From positions 744,001-808,000 of the forward strand of contig SEMN01000227.1 in assembly GCA_005408345.1 (NCBI GenBank): 64,000 nt of DNA, read 5' to 3'. A model generated the notes under the pieces. That model was not told where the DNA came from. It ran no database searches and worked only from the letters and a program-made list of their open reading frames with translations. This DNA comes from Macquaria australasica (Eukaryota; Chordata; Actinopteri; Centrarchiformes; Percichthyidae). Below, in pieces: positions 47,861-58,985 of the stretch. Numbering within the stretch: position 1 is the stretch's first letter; every line of letters begins with the position of its first letter. Both the position numbers and the translations under genes were made by a program.

Positions 47861-50026
47861 TAAAACTGTCATATGAATCATTTTTGTAACGGTCATTCAT
47901 AACATTTTTGGAAGACACTGACAAACGATTTGGTCCTGCAAATAGAGCGCCAAATCATGAAATGCTCATATGAGATGTTTTGGAAGGCAATAAGAAATGA
48001 TGTATTGTTTCAACAGTTTGAGAGGAAAATGCGTTTGAAACCAAGCTCTATAACTTGCAGGTGGTGTCAGTGTTTTTTTCCCCCCACTGTTTGTATAATT
48101 TCCAGGAACCTACTTTCCCTTAAATGTACAACAGCCATCTGAATAAGGTGCAGGCGGAGAAAGGGTTTAGCTGTTGTTTTCACATCAAAGTCTTAAAGTC
48201 AGTTACAGATGTGACAAATGTGAAAGCCATTTCTCCCACTATACCTGTACTGTGACGTTTTTTGTTTTTTTAAAACAATAAGTGAGACTATTACAAAGCG
48301 CTGAAGCAGGTAATTACTCCAAAACTAATTAGCTGACGAGTCAAGGACAGCTAGAAATTAAAAAAAAAAAAGGGAGGACGGGGGACTTTTCTGTCACAAA
48401 AAAGAAAAGGGAAAAAGCAATTAGATGGAAAATGTCTGGAAATGTAGCGTGTAAACAGCAGAGGAGGGCAGTTAGGGAGGGGATCCAGCAAGATGGAGAT
48501 TAACTGGAATAATAAGACTCACAATACTATCACACATACTAACACGTACATAATCACACATACGCTCTCTTGTTAAATCTATCTTATTCACACCCTCCCC
48601 CTTTCACCCTGTAGATATAATCCAACTGTTATCTTCCTCCATGTAGCTTTCTCTTCTTTCATTCATCCTCTTTGCATCTCTCTGTCTCTCTCTGCTTGTC
48701 TTTTTTATTCTCTAATATGCCTAAACAGTTTTTTCCTAATCTTTTCCTTGCTCTTATTACATTTTCTTTAGAGTCACTAGGACCCAATTACTGGCCTTAT
48801 TGCAGATGAGGACCACATTACACTATTGTACACACCCAGCAGACACACACAAATATGCACACACACATGCCCAATAAGTATGATGCATTTAATTAACTTT
48901 CCTCTCCCATTCACCTGTGCTCTTAAGCCTAATCATGGAGGATTTAACCAGGCTCCTTCAGCCTTCGGCTCTCCACTATGTTTTTCTTATTTATTTTTTT
49001 ATTTTTTTTAATTTTTTTATTAAGTATCCTCCTCAACATAAATTTGGTTTGCTTATTGATCCTTTACAAACAAGCCAATGTAATTCCACTCCATCTGACC
49101 AGGCATAAGATCTTTTCTTACCATTGCCAGAAATTTTGAGATGCAAACTTTCAGTCAAATCAAGTTTGCATCTGCTGTTATTGACAGTACGTCTTTATAT
49201 GTTAGTAGAATGGATTACAGTATCTTTATTTAGAAGTAGAGTTGGGTTCCAAGAACCTACAAAGTCTGGGAGGTGTCATGGGAAAAAAAGCAATAATAGC
49301 ATAATTTACCACTGTCTATCCATAGCAACAGTATGAACAGTACACACTAATGGCTAGTTTGGATTTTAACACAGTTTTATTTTGATCTTGGATTGAAGTA
49401 CTTGGTGTTTTGGCTGTATTTTACTGGATAACGGACTGTTTTCGCCATACTTTTTTTTGGATGTCACAGAGTTTGTGAAGACACAACTTCAGGGTTCTGG
49501 AGCGCTTCATAAATGTCTTCTTCGTCGTCCTCTTCAAACTTCCATGAAACAGCTGCCTGCTGCTGAAAATGAGGTTGATAAGAGTGGTGAGGTTCTACCA
49601 AATAGGAAATGTGTCATAAAACCAAAACAATGAGCTAAAAGATGCTAAAACACTCTGTAGTGCACAGCTTTAACATGTGCAACAGGAGACTCAATCTCTG
49701 TTGCTAGTGCGAATGCTTCTTCTGTTGCTCAAACTGCTACAGTCACTGTTGTACCTCTACTGACACAAGGGCAAACACTGAGCTTGTTGATTAAATGAGA
49801 AAGATGGGGTGGAAAGGGAAAAAAGAGTGAAAATCATGGTGGTGGGAGGGGAAAAAAGAAAGAAAAAAGCATGAAATAAGACAGGATCGCATGTGTGAAA
49901 AACAGGAAGTGGGAGAATGAAAGTGAGAATGAAACACTACGGCAGAAAGAGAGAGAAAACAGTGGTGTCACTCTTTCTTCCCCCTGACAGTCCCTCTATT
50001 GTGTCACAGTGTTTCTGATGTATGAC
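47861..50026. other. No gene recognised
   Basis: Includes a purine-rich patch at 49800-49960 and C/T-rich patches near 48590-48720; no gene or bounded repeat. Confidence 0.55.
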
Positions 50027-50313
50027 GCCACGTCACATTTACTTACGGCGGTCCTCCGACATCCTCCCGCCAAATCCCCGAGGCCATGTCAGTTTTCTGA
50101 ACCTGCCACTTCTATTCTGTAACAGTTTAGCCGGAACATTAAGCTTCAGGCCCCGACTGGAGTGACAAATCTCTGCCGCGCCCACTGCGATCCCATTCAC
50201 GGTCAGCCGCCCGGCAGAGAGTCACACGGGAGCTGAAAGGGAGTCGGCCGCTTGTCGTGTGAATACAGATGATGTCACGTCTGACTGGTTTGTATTCGGC
50301 GATGAATCGGAAC
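50027..50313. promoter_or_regulatory. CpG-dense unique block, candidate regulatory element
   Basis: I count about 24 CpG dinucleotides in roughly 290 bases, far above the surrounding sequence, with no open frame or transposon phrase to explain them. The block includes ATGACGCCACGTCAC at its left edge and GATGTCACGTCTGAC further right, which contain CGTCA-type CREB/ATF half-sites. It could be an unmethylated CpG island, an enhancer, or the GC-rich start of an unrecognised transcript. Function is inference. Confidence 0.35.
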
Positions 50314-50469
50314 GTACATCACAGAAGCTGGAGTTTCAGTCAGCGAGCAGACAGATGTTGAGTCCAGTGGGAGAGGAGCTTGTAGAAGATGGATGAAGGG
50401 ATGGAAGGATGGAGAGGGACATGGGGGAAAGAAGGGATAAGGAGATGAAGAGATCTTGCTATCTCCTTA

Positions 50470-51190
50470 TTGCTAGTTGTCCATCTCTACATTCCTCCAT
50501 CCATCTATCAGTTCACCTCTTCGTCTCTGCATCCTTCAGTTCCTCTATCCCTTTATTTCTTCCATCTTGCATTCTTCCATCATTCCATCTCTCTATTCCT
50601 GTGCTCCTCCACCCTTCTGGAAATCTCTATCTCACCTTCACTCCATTCTGTCATCCCTCTATTTCTCCATCATTACATTTGTCTGTCCTTGCATTCTTCC
50701 ATTCATCCATCCATCTCACCAACCCTGCACTCTTCATCCCTCAATTCCTCCATCATTTCATCTCTCCATCCTGCAATACTCCATCCCTCTCTTTCCTTCT
50801 CTTAATTCCTCCATCTTTCTATCCTACCCTCAATCCGTCTTTCCATCCCTGCATTCCTTCAATCATTTATTTATCTCTCTCTCCATCAGTCCATCTCTTC
50901 ATCCACACAATCCTCTATCCCTCCATCTCTCTATCCCTGCATTCCTCCATGTCTTTTTTATTCCTCCATCATTCTCTCTCCATCCCTCTCCAGCTGTCCA
51001 TCAATATGTTCATCCATCCATCAGTCAATTCAGCCTTCCATCGTTGACCCATCCCTCTCTGGTACCTGTATTCCTCCATCTCACCACTCCTCCATCCCTC
51101 TATTGCCCATCAATCCACATCTCTTTCTCTGCTTTTCTCCATCCTTCTACCTCTCATCATTCCATCTCTTCATCCTTTCCTCTTGTCCTA
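50470..51190. repeat. Degenerate CCATC/CCCTCTATT minisatellite
   Basis: Units like TCCCTGCATTCCTCCATC recur with heavy divergence over about 700 bases. Two or three plus-strand frames stay open across it (up to 295 codons) because the units rarely form stops, giving His/Pro/Ser/Leu/Ile-rich repetitive peptides. These are not credible proteins. Confidence 0.85.
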
Positions 51191-51438
51191 TTCTATTTTT
51201 ATCTCCTCTCTGCTGTGCTGACAGTTCATTGTCAGACAACAGAGGACACCGATGTTGTACCTTTTGTCACTGCAGCTGTTCTCCCTGTCTCTGTGTGTTT
51301 TTGTCTCTTCGCTCTTTCAAACCTCCCATGTGACAGCAACTCTTCAGCTTGTCCTGTCAGCTGACACTGTCACCCTGCACTCACCTTCTACCTTGTCACT
51401 ACCTGTGATGTGTTGATTTCACTCCCACGCTGCTGCTG

Positions 51439-51439
<1 letters not shown>

Positions 51440-51533
<94 letters not shown>
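51440..51533. repeat. (TG)47 microsatellite
   Basis: An uninterrupted TG run of 94 bases is preceded by CTGCTGCTGCTG. It is the longest perfect microsatellite in the window, likely highly polymorphic and able to adopt Z-DNA. Confidence 0.97.
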
Positions 51534-51535
<2 letters not shown>

Positions 51536-53405
51536 TGAGAACAGTGATTACTGTCATATATGGACACACACACGCCTCTGGCAGGCATCTGCGCTGCTGC
51601 TGCTTCCCGGTGTTGCAGGCTGTAAATGCAAAGTGAAGGCTTTATGACACAGTGGTTGTGGCATGAGCCGAGGAGGTGAGAGTGAAGCCATTTTAAAAGG
51701 GCCGCAGCTGCTACACTGCAGTGTGGGGAAAATGCTTACACTGTTTATGAGCTATTTGTAGTGACTGGGATGATCATACATTTATTATTAGCAGCCGTAG
51801 TCTCGAGAGTTGTTGAGGTAATAGAAGCTAAAGTGCTGTAAAGTAGCTAATGCTTTGTTTTTTCTGACTGGTCTTCCCGGATCTCAACAATTAACAGCAG
51901 GAGTACAATAGTATTATTCGTGACAGGAACAATGTCTAAAGCTAAACTAAAATAAGACTCCAGAAGTTTTTCATTAAGGATGTGTTCACACTGCAAGCAC
52001 TGATTCTCACTTTCAATGTATTGCCTAGATTGTAATCTTGTTTTTCTTTGGTCGTGTACATTATGTGTGTGTTCCTCTGATCTGCATGCTCAAAAGAAGA
52101 ACAGAAGTCATTTCCTGTATGCTACTGTAAAGGTGAACAATTAAAATACAGTGGACGTATTGTGTATTCAGCTACTAATGTGCAGAGTGGTGCCTGGATG
52201 GGAGATCAGACGCCGACATGGTTCTGCTACCAACTGTGGATATACTCTATACACCTGGTATGAACATGTGATCTGTATGTGGATACATTATCTGGACAAT
52301 GACATGATAATTTTTTTTGTGAGAGAAGACATTTTAGCTACTGCTACTTGCTTAAGCTTGCAGGGAGAGGTGAAGTTAGGTGATCTTTTGCTGGGAGATT
52401 TTTTTCTTAATAATGTAGTCAGACTGTACTGATTGCATTTGCACACCTGCTGACATGATCACAATGCGAACCAGACCACCTCCAGATGCAGTCTGATCAG
52501 TCCGATTGCATCACAATGCGTTCTGCGTGCATTTACACCTGGCAATAATGTGTTTTTCCTTATGCAAGGTGTAAATGGAGTATCTTCAACAGACGCTACT
52601 CAGTCTGCATTTCGGTTGAGGTTTGATACCCAGCCCTAATCCTGATTGAGTCTTTCAATGCTGACTGTTAAAATGACAGCTGACACAAGTCTCACAGCAG
52701 TCAAGTCCAAGTCAGGTCTCAAGCCTTCATTTAAGTGTTAATCAATTGACTGTATCATATTCAGGATAATATATTACATTCAGTGTAACTGCATTTACAC
52801 AGCAGACTTTTCAGCTTTCCCAGATTTCCCATCATTTCAGTGGAGAATTCCCTGGCTGGCTGCACAGAGAGAAAGATCAGGCCTGCATACATCACGGCAG
52901 CCAGAGAAAAAAAAGAGTCAGAGAATAACTTCACTGTGATCAGACCATATGCACCCGTCAGCTATTTCCTTGTACTGCTGGAAAGAGCAGACTCCTGCGT
53001 TTGAGAGTTTTATATGTACGATATACTGTATGCCATCATAATTAACCAAAGCCATACAGGGTATCTGTGCTGGGCATCCGATCTGTCATCACAGAAAGAA
53101 ACATCGCTACAGCTTCTCACAAAGTTTTTATTCGCCAAGTTTTTATTTGGCAGGGAGAGTGGAGTCAGAGGATTTCTTTAGGAGTTTTGGGTGGGTGCAG
53201 GGGATATTGATCATCCTGCAAGGTGTTGTTCAGGCACGCGTGGCATGCTGTGCCGAATATTGATCATATTATTTGCATGCCAGTCCAGATGTTGGGGGAC
53301 GTTTATTTGATTTACAGGCAGTAGGAGGTTGGCAGTATCACTTCTTCAGCAGTTTTGTCTGAGTAGGGCGCTCACGGCAGACATCGCCACCGGGAAACTG
53401 CTACG
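51534..53405. other. No gene recognised; MITE remnant near 52.5 kb
   Basis: At 52500-52580 the phrases CATCACAATGCGTTCTGCGT and CATTTACACCTGGCAATAAT resemble, on the opposite strand, the interior and end of the element at 60367-61713. The remainder is featureless. Confidence 0.45.
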
Positions 53406-53408
53406 TTA

Positions 53409-53710
53409 AGCCCCTGTTCATACGTATGGACTCAAATATTGGCGATGCAACAAGATGCCATGTGTAATTCTGGTAGTGCCCACCGCACCTCAAGTTTCAA
53501 GAGTCGCCCAGTGGCATGAAGTGAGGAAGTTACTAACGTCCTCCGACACTATGTAGGGAAAACCTGGAGACAACTAATCACACTTGTTTTATTTTGCTCA
53601 AGATACAGAAGCAGTTATTTTCTACTCTTTCTAATTTTCCTAATAAAAACAATGCTGTGAAACAAATCGTCCGGGTAATGGACTAACTTAAGACTCGTGT
53701 GTGAACGGGG
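53409..53710. mobile_element. 302-bp MITE with TTA target duplication
   Basis: The left AGCCCCTGTTCATACG and the right CGTGTGTGAACGGGG are imperfect inverted repeats. TTA flanks both sides (53406-53408 and 53711-53713). A 3-bp TTA duplication points to a PIF/Harbinger-type transposase acting in trans. No coding capacity. Confidence 0.65.
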
Positions 53711-53713
53711 TTA

Positions 53714-54499
53714 GTTGCTTCCTAAAGTCTCATTCAGATTAACATTACAGTGGGAGGTCAGTCCTAAAATATTTGCCCAGCTCCCCAATAGTTAAAGTTA
53801 TCAAACTGAACCACATTATAGCCTTTTCAAAATTAAAGGAGCTGCTTCTGCAAGCTTTTACAGTAAGAAAGGGGCTGGTGTACGCAAGGTGACAGTGTTA
53901 AAACGTAAAGCTCACTACAAATAAAATCGGTTCTGGGCAGACTGGCCAGATAATGTCAATGTGACGGGCATCTATCAGCTTCACAAAATCATTTTCTACT
54001 TTTTAAGTTACACAGAACTCAAACTGCACTGAACTGATGAAAGTCAGTAACAGTAAATTCAGCTCTTTGCACAAATGTAGTGGGTCTAACTCTGAGTTGT
54101 GTTATATAGCGGACTAACGAGACAAACAAAAAGAGAGCCTAATGCACACTAATGTTACAAAAAGATAAATAAAATATTCAGAAAAAAATAACCAAAATAC
54201 ATACTTACTGGAAAATATTATCACAAAAAATAGCCATGCGTAAGCCTCATACCAATTATAGAAACAACACTTTCACAGGGTCTCTCGTTCTTAAAAGCTC
54301 TCTGTAGTGTGATACCATGGACAGAGTCACAAAGCACTCCACACCAGCAAACATAGTCTCAACAGTACACTCCAGCAAGCTACATGGCAGCCCAACTACA
54401 AACATCTCTTCTAATTAGAAGATGTACGCCTTAAAATAAACCTTTAACTCCAAAACATAAAAATAACAATATATTCACTTTACACTTGTTTACAGTCAC
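53714..54499. other. No gene recognised
   Basis: Plain AT-rich sequence up to the LINE 5' truncation point. Confidence 0.5.
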
Positions 54500-56707
54500 T
54501 ACAGTTGTTTACAGTGTTGTCTTCTCACGCTGATGTTGCTAGTCTTGTCCACTCTTTTAATACACATTGCTCTGCCGTTTTGGATAAAGTGGCACCTAGT
54601 AAAATCAGACTTGTTCCCTCCGTCAACTCTTCCCCTTGGTTAAATGACACTATTCGTTGTTTCCGGCTTAAATGTCGGAGGGTAGAGCGACTGTGGAAAT
54701 CCACCAATCTCCATGTTCACCGTCTCTATTACAAAGACCTTATAACATGGTTAAGGTTGCGAGGGCTTCTTATTTCGCTAACTTAATTTCTTCAAGTAAA
54801 CGCAACCCTAAAGTCCTCTTTGACACCATTAATAACATTGTCACTCCTGCACCTCCTGATGTGCCTGTTTTTTCAAATAAGGACTGCAGCAACTTTCTCT
54901 TCTTTGTGGATAAGATTAGAAATGTCAGGGCTAGCATCGCCCCTACTTCTATTCCCTTTTTTACTAAGCCAACTCAGCCATCAATTTTGGACTGTTTCCA
55001 TCCTATTTCCCTGCAAGACCTCATTGATCTGGTGAGCAGTATGAAATCTTCCTCAAGCCCTGTAGATATTTTACCTACTTCATTACTTAAAAATGTTATT
55101 GGGTCTATTGGTCCATGCCTGGTCTCCATTATAAACAGCTCCCTGCAATCTGGTTGTGTCCCAACTTATTTAAACATGCAGCTCTTCTGAAAAAAATTAA
55201 CCTTGATCCATCCCTTCCCAAAAACTACAGACCTATATCTAAGCTGCCCTTTATCTCAAAGATATTAGAGAAAGTTGTTGCCAATCAGCTCACTACTGTT
55301 TTGACTGAACACAACATTTTAGATAAATTCCAATCTGGTTTCCGTCAGAAGCATTCCACTGAGACAGCTCTTCTCAGAGTCTCCAATGATATATTGATGT
55401 CTTCTGATGTGGGTGAATGCTCTGTTTTGGTGTTGCTGGATCTTAGTGCAGCTTTTGATACTGTAGATCACAGCATCCTTACTAAAAGGCTCAGGCAGTG
55501 GGTGGGTGTCTCTGGGAGCGCCCTGGACTGGTTGTCCTCCTATCTCTCAGACAGGAGTTTTTCTGTGTCACTTGGTCCCTACATGTCTGAAACTGCTGCT
55601 CTTTCCTGTGGCGTGCCTCAGGGCTCTGTCTTGGGTCCTATTTTATTTGCTTTATATATGCTTCCCTTGGGTCATATTAGCACATTTGAAGGAATTTCTT
55701 ATTACTGCTACGCTGATGATATCCAGCTGTATCTCTCGTTTAAGCCTGATGACACAGACAAACTGACTGTTTTGCATGATTGTCTGACGGCCATCAAGGA
55801 CTGGATGGCTAACAATTTCTTACAGTTGAATTCAGATAAGACAGAGGTCCTCATCATTGGTTCAAATAGCATAGCTTACAAGGTTGCTCAGTGTATTGGG
55901 TCCCTTTCTTCTGCTGTACAGTCAAATCTTAGAAATCTTGGTGTTATGTTTGATCAGGCTATGTACTTCGAACAACACGTCAAATCATTGACCCGTACAT
56001 GTTTTTTCCATCTACGAAACATTGCCAAAGTCCATTGTATCTCAAGCTGAGCTAGAGATGATCATTCATGCTTTTATATCATCCCGGCTAGACTACTGCA
56101 ATTCCATCTTCACCTGCCTCAGCAAGTCGTCTCTGGATCGTCTTCAAATGGTCCAGAACGCTGCTGCAAGGCTGTTGACCTGGTCCAGCAGGACAATTCA
56201 AACCCTTTTTATCTTCCCTACACTGGCTTCCCATCAAGTTCCGGATTCATTTTAAGGTTCTTGTTCTTATGTATAGAGCCCTGCATGGTCAGGCACCAGT
56301 GTACATCTCTGACCTGCTCCATCCTTACATCACCAGTAGGTCACTGAGGTCTTCTGACAAGGGCTTACTGGTTGTTCCTCGTGCCCGGCTAAAAACAAAA
56401 GGTGATTGTGCCTTTGAAGTGGTTGCTCCAACATTGTGGAACGCCCTCCCTATAGACATACGATCTGCGGTCTCGGTTGATGCCTTTAAAAAACAGCTGA
56501 AGACTTATTTATTTAAACTGGCCTTTGTATAGTCTGGTGCTGTATGAATTGGTTGATTGTGTTTTTAAGGTCTGGTTCCCTATGTTTTATTGCTTGTTTC
56601 TTTTTACTGTTACTATTGTCTTATTTTTTACTTTTGTACTTTTGTGAAGCACTTTGTGATCATGCTCTGTGAAAGGTGCTATACTAAATAAACTTTACTT
56701 ACTTACT
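54500..56707 (+). mobile_element. 5'-truncated CR1/L2-superfamily LINE
   Basis: The element lacks its endonuclease and starts in the linker before the reverse transcriptase. The 3' end reads GAAGCACTTTGTGATC, then TGAAAGGTGCTATACTAAAT, and closes in a (CTTA)n tail (TTTACTTACTTACT, 56694-56707), the usual ending of fish L2-like LINEs. It belongs to a different subfamily from the copy at 33.3-36.9 kb, judging by unrelated C-terminal phrasing. Confidence 0.85.
54505..56532 (+). pseudogene. LINE reverse transcriptase broken by four frameshifts
   Basis: Pieces in order: SSPWLNDTIRCFRLKCRRVE (frame 1, to about 54750); ARASYFANLISSSKRNPKVL to SLQSGCVPTYL (frame 3, to about 55185); and LPKNYRPISKLPFISKILEK, LLDLSAAFDTVDHSIL (motif A), CGVPQGSVLGPILFALYM (motif B), CYADDIQLYL (motif C), NFLQLNSDKTEVLIIGSN (frame 2, to about 56015). 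These are followed by SRLDYCNSIFTCLSKSSLDR (frame 3) and MYRALHGQAPVYISDLLHPY through LKTYLFKLAF (frame 1, ending at 56532). All catalytic aspartates are intact in their pieces, so decay is by small indels rather than point loss. Not functional. Confidence 0.9.
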
Positions 56708-58061
56708 CTTCCTGTTAAAACACAGATCATTCACCCTTTATGGGGAAAAGAAATCTACATAAAAACATATTTAATCCTATAAAAATATATTAGAGACACT
56801 AAGAAATGTAGGAAAAGGACCCCTCAGATTAGAAGTCTCAGGATTCCACCTGAGTTTACTATGCGCTGTTCATAATCTAATGCAACAGTATACAACAAAC
56901 ACTTAGAGAGACCTACCCTTTCAAATTACAAAATGTCGTTCTCGGCAGCACTTACTGTAAATTATGGAAACACCAGCAAATGCACTGAAAAACAGTACAT
57001 AATTGGGGCTGTAATTATTGGGGTAGGGCGTGAAAACTCACAGATAAGCAGTCTGGACCAGGATTACAATCACTGACCATAACATGTAATAGTAAAATAA
57101 CACAACCTCCTCTATAGAAATAAAGCCCGTCCAAATGTGGCTTAAATTAGTTAGGTTTTGGATTAAGTTGGGTTTAGTGTCATATCCCGTGTTTCTTTGG
57201 ATTTGTATAGCCCAACTTTTAGTCCTTGTTTTCCTTTCATCTATGTAAGGTTAACTGAGGACGACACTGTACACTTAACTCCCTCAATAGATTAAGATAA
57301 ATTTGTCAATTTTGGGGCCAAGTATCACTTTAAGGTGTCATATATAAATTAAAAGCTTGGTAACAGAAATGTAAGAAGTGAATAATGCCATCAAGTATCA
57401 TATAATGTAGATATTTCAGGAAGAAAAACAAGTCTGTGAATGTAGCTGTCTGACTGTATCGCTTTTGTAGATGATGATGACCTGCTCCATGAGCCTCAAT
57501 ATGTCAGCTGTTTATTGGGCTGTAACAAGGCAGGGGAATTCAAATCAACTCAGTTTATGTCACCGACGTTTATCACTTTTTTTTTTGTCATTTTGGTCTA
57601 CAAGATTATTAATAGGTGCTGCTTTGCCTGGAATTATGCCTCTGAAGAAGTAGTGCCGCTGTTCTGATTCATAATAATTAAGGTCGTGTGAATGTGACTC
57701 CTGTTTATGAGTGATTGGGACTCATCAAGATTATGGTGAAATTATCGAAAACAGATGCTTCCGAATGTTTGATTATTTCTTTAAGCAGGCATATTTATAT
57801 GCAAATAAATTCACAAATTTACACTCATCCCACATCCCGTTAATGAGAAACAGCAAGTGTAGTGCTTTGATTTTACAGCAGTTACACCTGTAGAGGAGCT
57901 CAACTGGTCCATTATCATCATCATCATCATCACACAGCAATATAAACGACAAAGAGGAGTGTTATTTTTTTCTTTCTTGTGATGATAAATATGGTAATGT
58001 GCTATTACAGTTTTTTCCCCCCCACAATCACTAATATAGTTTGGCTCACCTCTATGCATAG
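56708..58061. other. No gene recognised; (ATC)n at 57.9 kb
   Basis: A short perfect trinucleotide repeat (ATC/TCA) lies at 57913-57932. No coding motif. Confidence 0.55.
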
Positions 58062-58236
58062 CACTGGGTCTGGAAGCAAACTACCGGAGAGGGGCTGGAC
58101 TCTCCTTTTTCGGAGTTTCCCAGGGTGAGAGGTGCCGGGTGTGTGTGGAGATACTCATGAGATCCTGGCTGAGCGCTGTTGTGTTGGAGTTCTCCCCAGA
58201 GAACAAGAGGGTCACCTCTATGCAACTACAAGGAAG
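58062..58236 (+). pseudogene. RTE-like LINE endonuclease relic, upstream half
   Basis: The plus strand reads GSEANYRRGAGLSFFGV-like pieces, then VLEFSPENKRVTSMQLQ, matching the segment of a fish RTE-type endonuclease just before its LTVVCAYAPNS block. The relic is cut exactly at the solo LTR insertion; the other half resumes at 58659. Frame changes inside it and one between the halves show it was already decayed, or decayed later. Confidence 0.65.
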
Positions 58237-58653
58237 TGTCAAGTTGGGCCATTTTGGCAGCAGGGAGAGGACCCAAAATGCAGACAGGCTAGGAGGCTGA
58301 ATAGTCCAAAGGTTTATTTTAACTTCAAGACAAACTTACAGAAGCAAGAACTGACTCGCAGGGGAACACCAGGAACACAACACGAGGAGACAACCAGGAA
58401 CACCAGGAACATCAACCATATCACACACATCAGCAACAACTCAACAAAGAACAAAAGGAGAGGACCGGTATATATAGGGGAAGAGACAACGAGGGAAACA
58501 GACACAGGTGAGTAACGAGACACAGGTGAAAACAATCAAAACCGGAGGGAAAACAAAGACAGGAAATAAAGGGCACACAGGGAAACAAGAACAGTCATTT
58601 CAAAATAAAACAGGAAACAAGACAAAACACACAGAGTCCTAGGGATCATGACA
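58237..58653 (-). mobile_element. Solo LTR, 417 bp, with 5-bp target duplication
   Basis: On the minus strand it begins TGTCATGATCCC and ends in AACTTGACA, so it has TGTCA/TGACA inverted termini. GGAAG stands on both sides (58232-58236 and 58654-58658). A TATA-like CCTATATATACC lies about 180 bases from its start (plus 58467-58478) and an AATAAA about 100 bases before its end (plus 58313-58318), giving the U3-R-U5 order. No internal retroviral-type genes remain, so it arose by LTR-LTR recombination. A 5-bp duplication fits Gypsy-type integrases; an endogenous-retrovirus origin is less likely but not excluded. Confidence 0.85.
58467..58478 (-). promoter_or_regulatory. TATA box of the solo LTR
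   Basis: CCTATATATACC on the minus strand at a position suited to the U3/R border of the LTR. Activity is inferred from position only. Confidence 0.6.
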
Positions 58654-58658
58654 GGAAG

Positions 58659-58985
58659 GCTCTGACTGTTGTTTGTGCCTATGCACTGAACAGCGGTTCG
58701 GAGTATCCAGGCTTCTTAGAGTCTCTGGGCGGAGGCCTGGAAAGGATACCATCAATGGACTCCATAGTTCTGCTTGGAACTTCAACACTCACGTGGGCAA
58801 CAATGGAGAAACCTGGAGGGGGGTTATTTGGAGGAACTGAACTGAACCTGAGTGGTGCTTTGCTATTGGACTTCTGCACTCCACATGGATTGGACATCAT
58901 AAACATCATCTTCGTACCAGAACACCTTTGGCCGATTGACCTTGTGACTGTATCATCAAATCACCTATGCTTCCATTGTTGCCTT
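58659..58985 (+). pseudogene. RTE-like LINE endonuclease relic, downstream half
   Basis: It reads ALTVVCAYALNSGSEYPGFL, then ESLGGGLERIPSMDSIVLLG, then (after a frame change) NFNTHVGNNGETWRGV, then LSGALLLDFCTPHGLDIINI and PIDLVTVSSNH. In relatives these are the central endonuclease blocks, including the GDFN motif, where a base appears lost or changed here. No reverse transcriptase follows, so both ends are truncated. It belongs to the same RTE/Rex3-like group as the relic at 3.7-4.2 kb, though a different region of the protein. Confidence 0.8.

Noticed and set aside
50409..51364. Overlapping frames of 212 and 295 codons with Ser/Pro/His-rich repeats
   Set aside because: They arise from a CCATC-type minisatellite with few stop-forming triplets in any frame; several frames are open at once, which is unlike a real gene.
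51388..51588. (HT)n and (CV)n reading frames across the TG array
   Set aside because: Pure dinucleotide-repeat artefacts.
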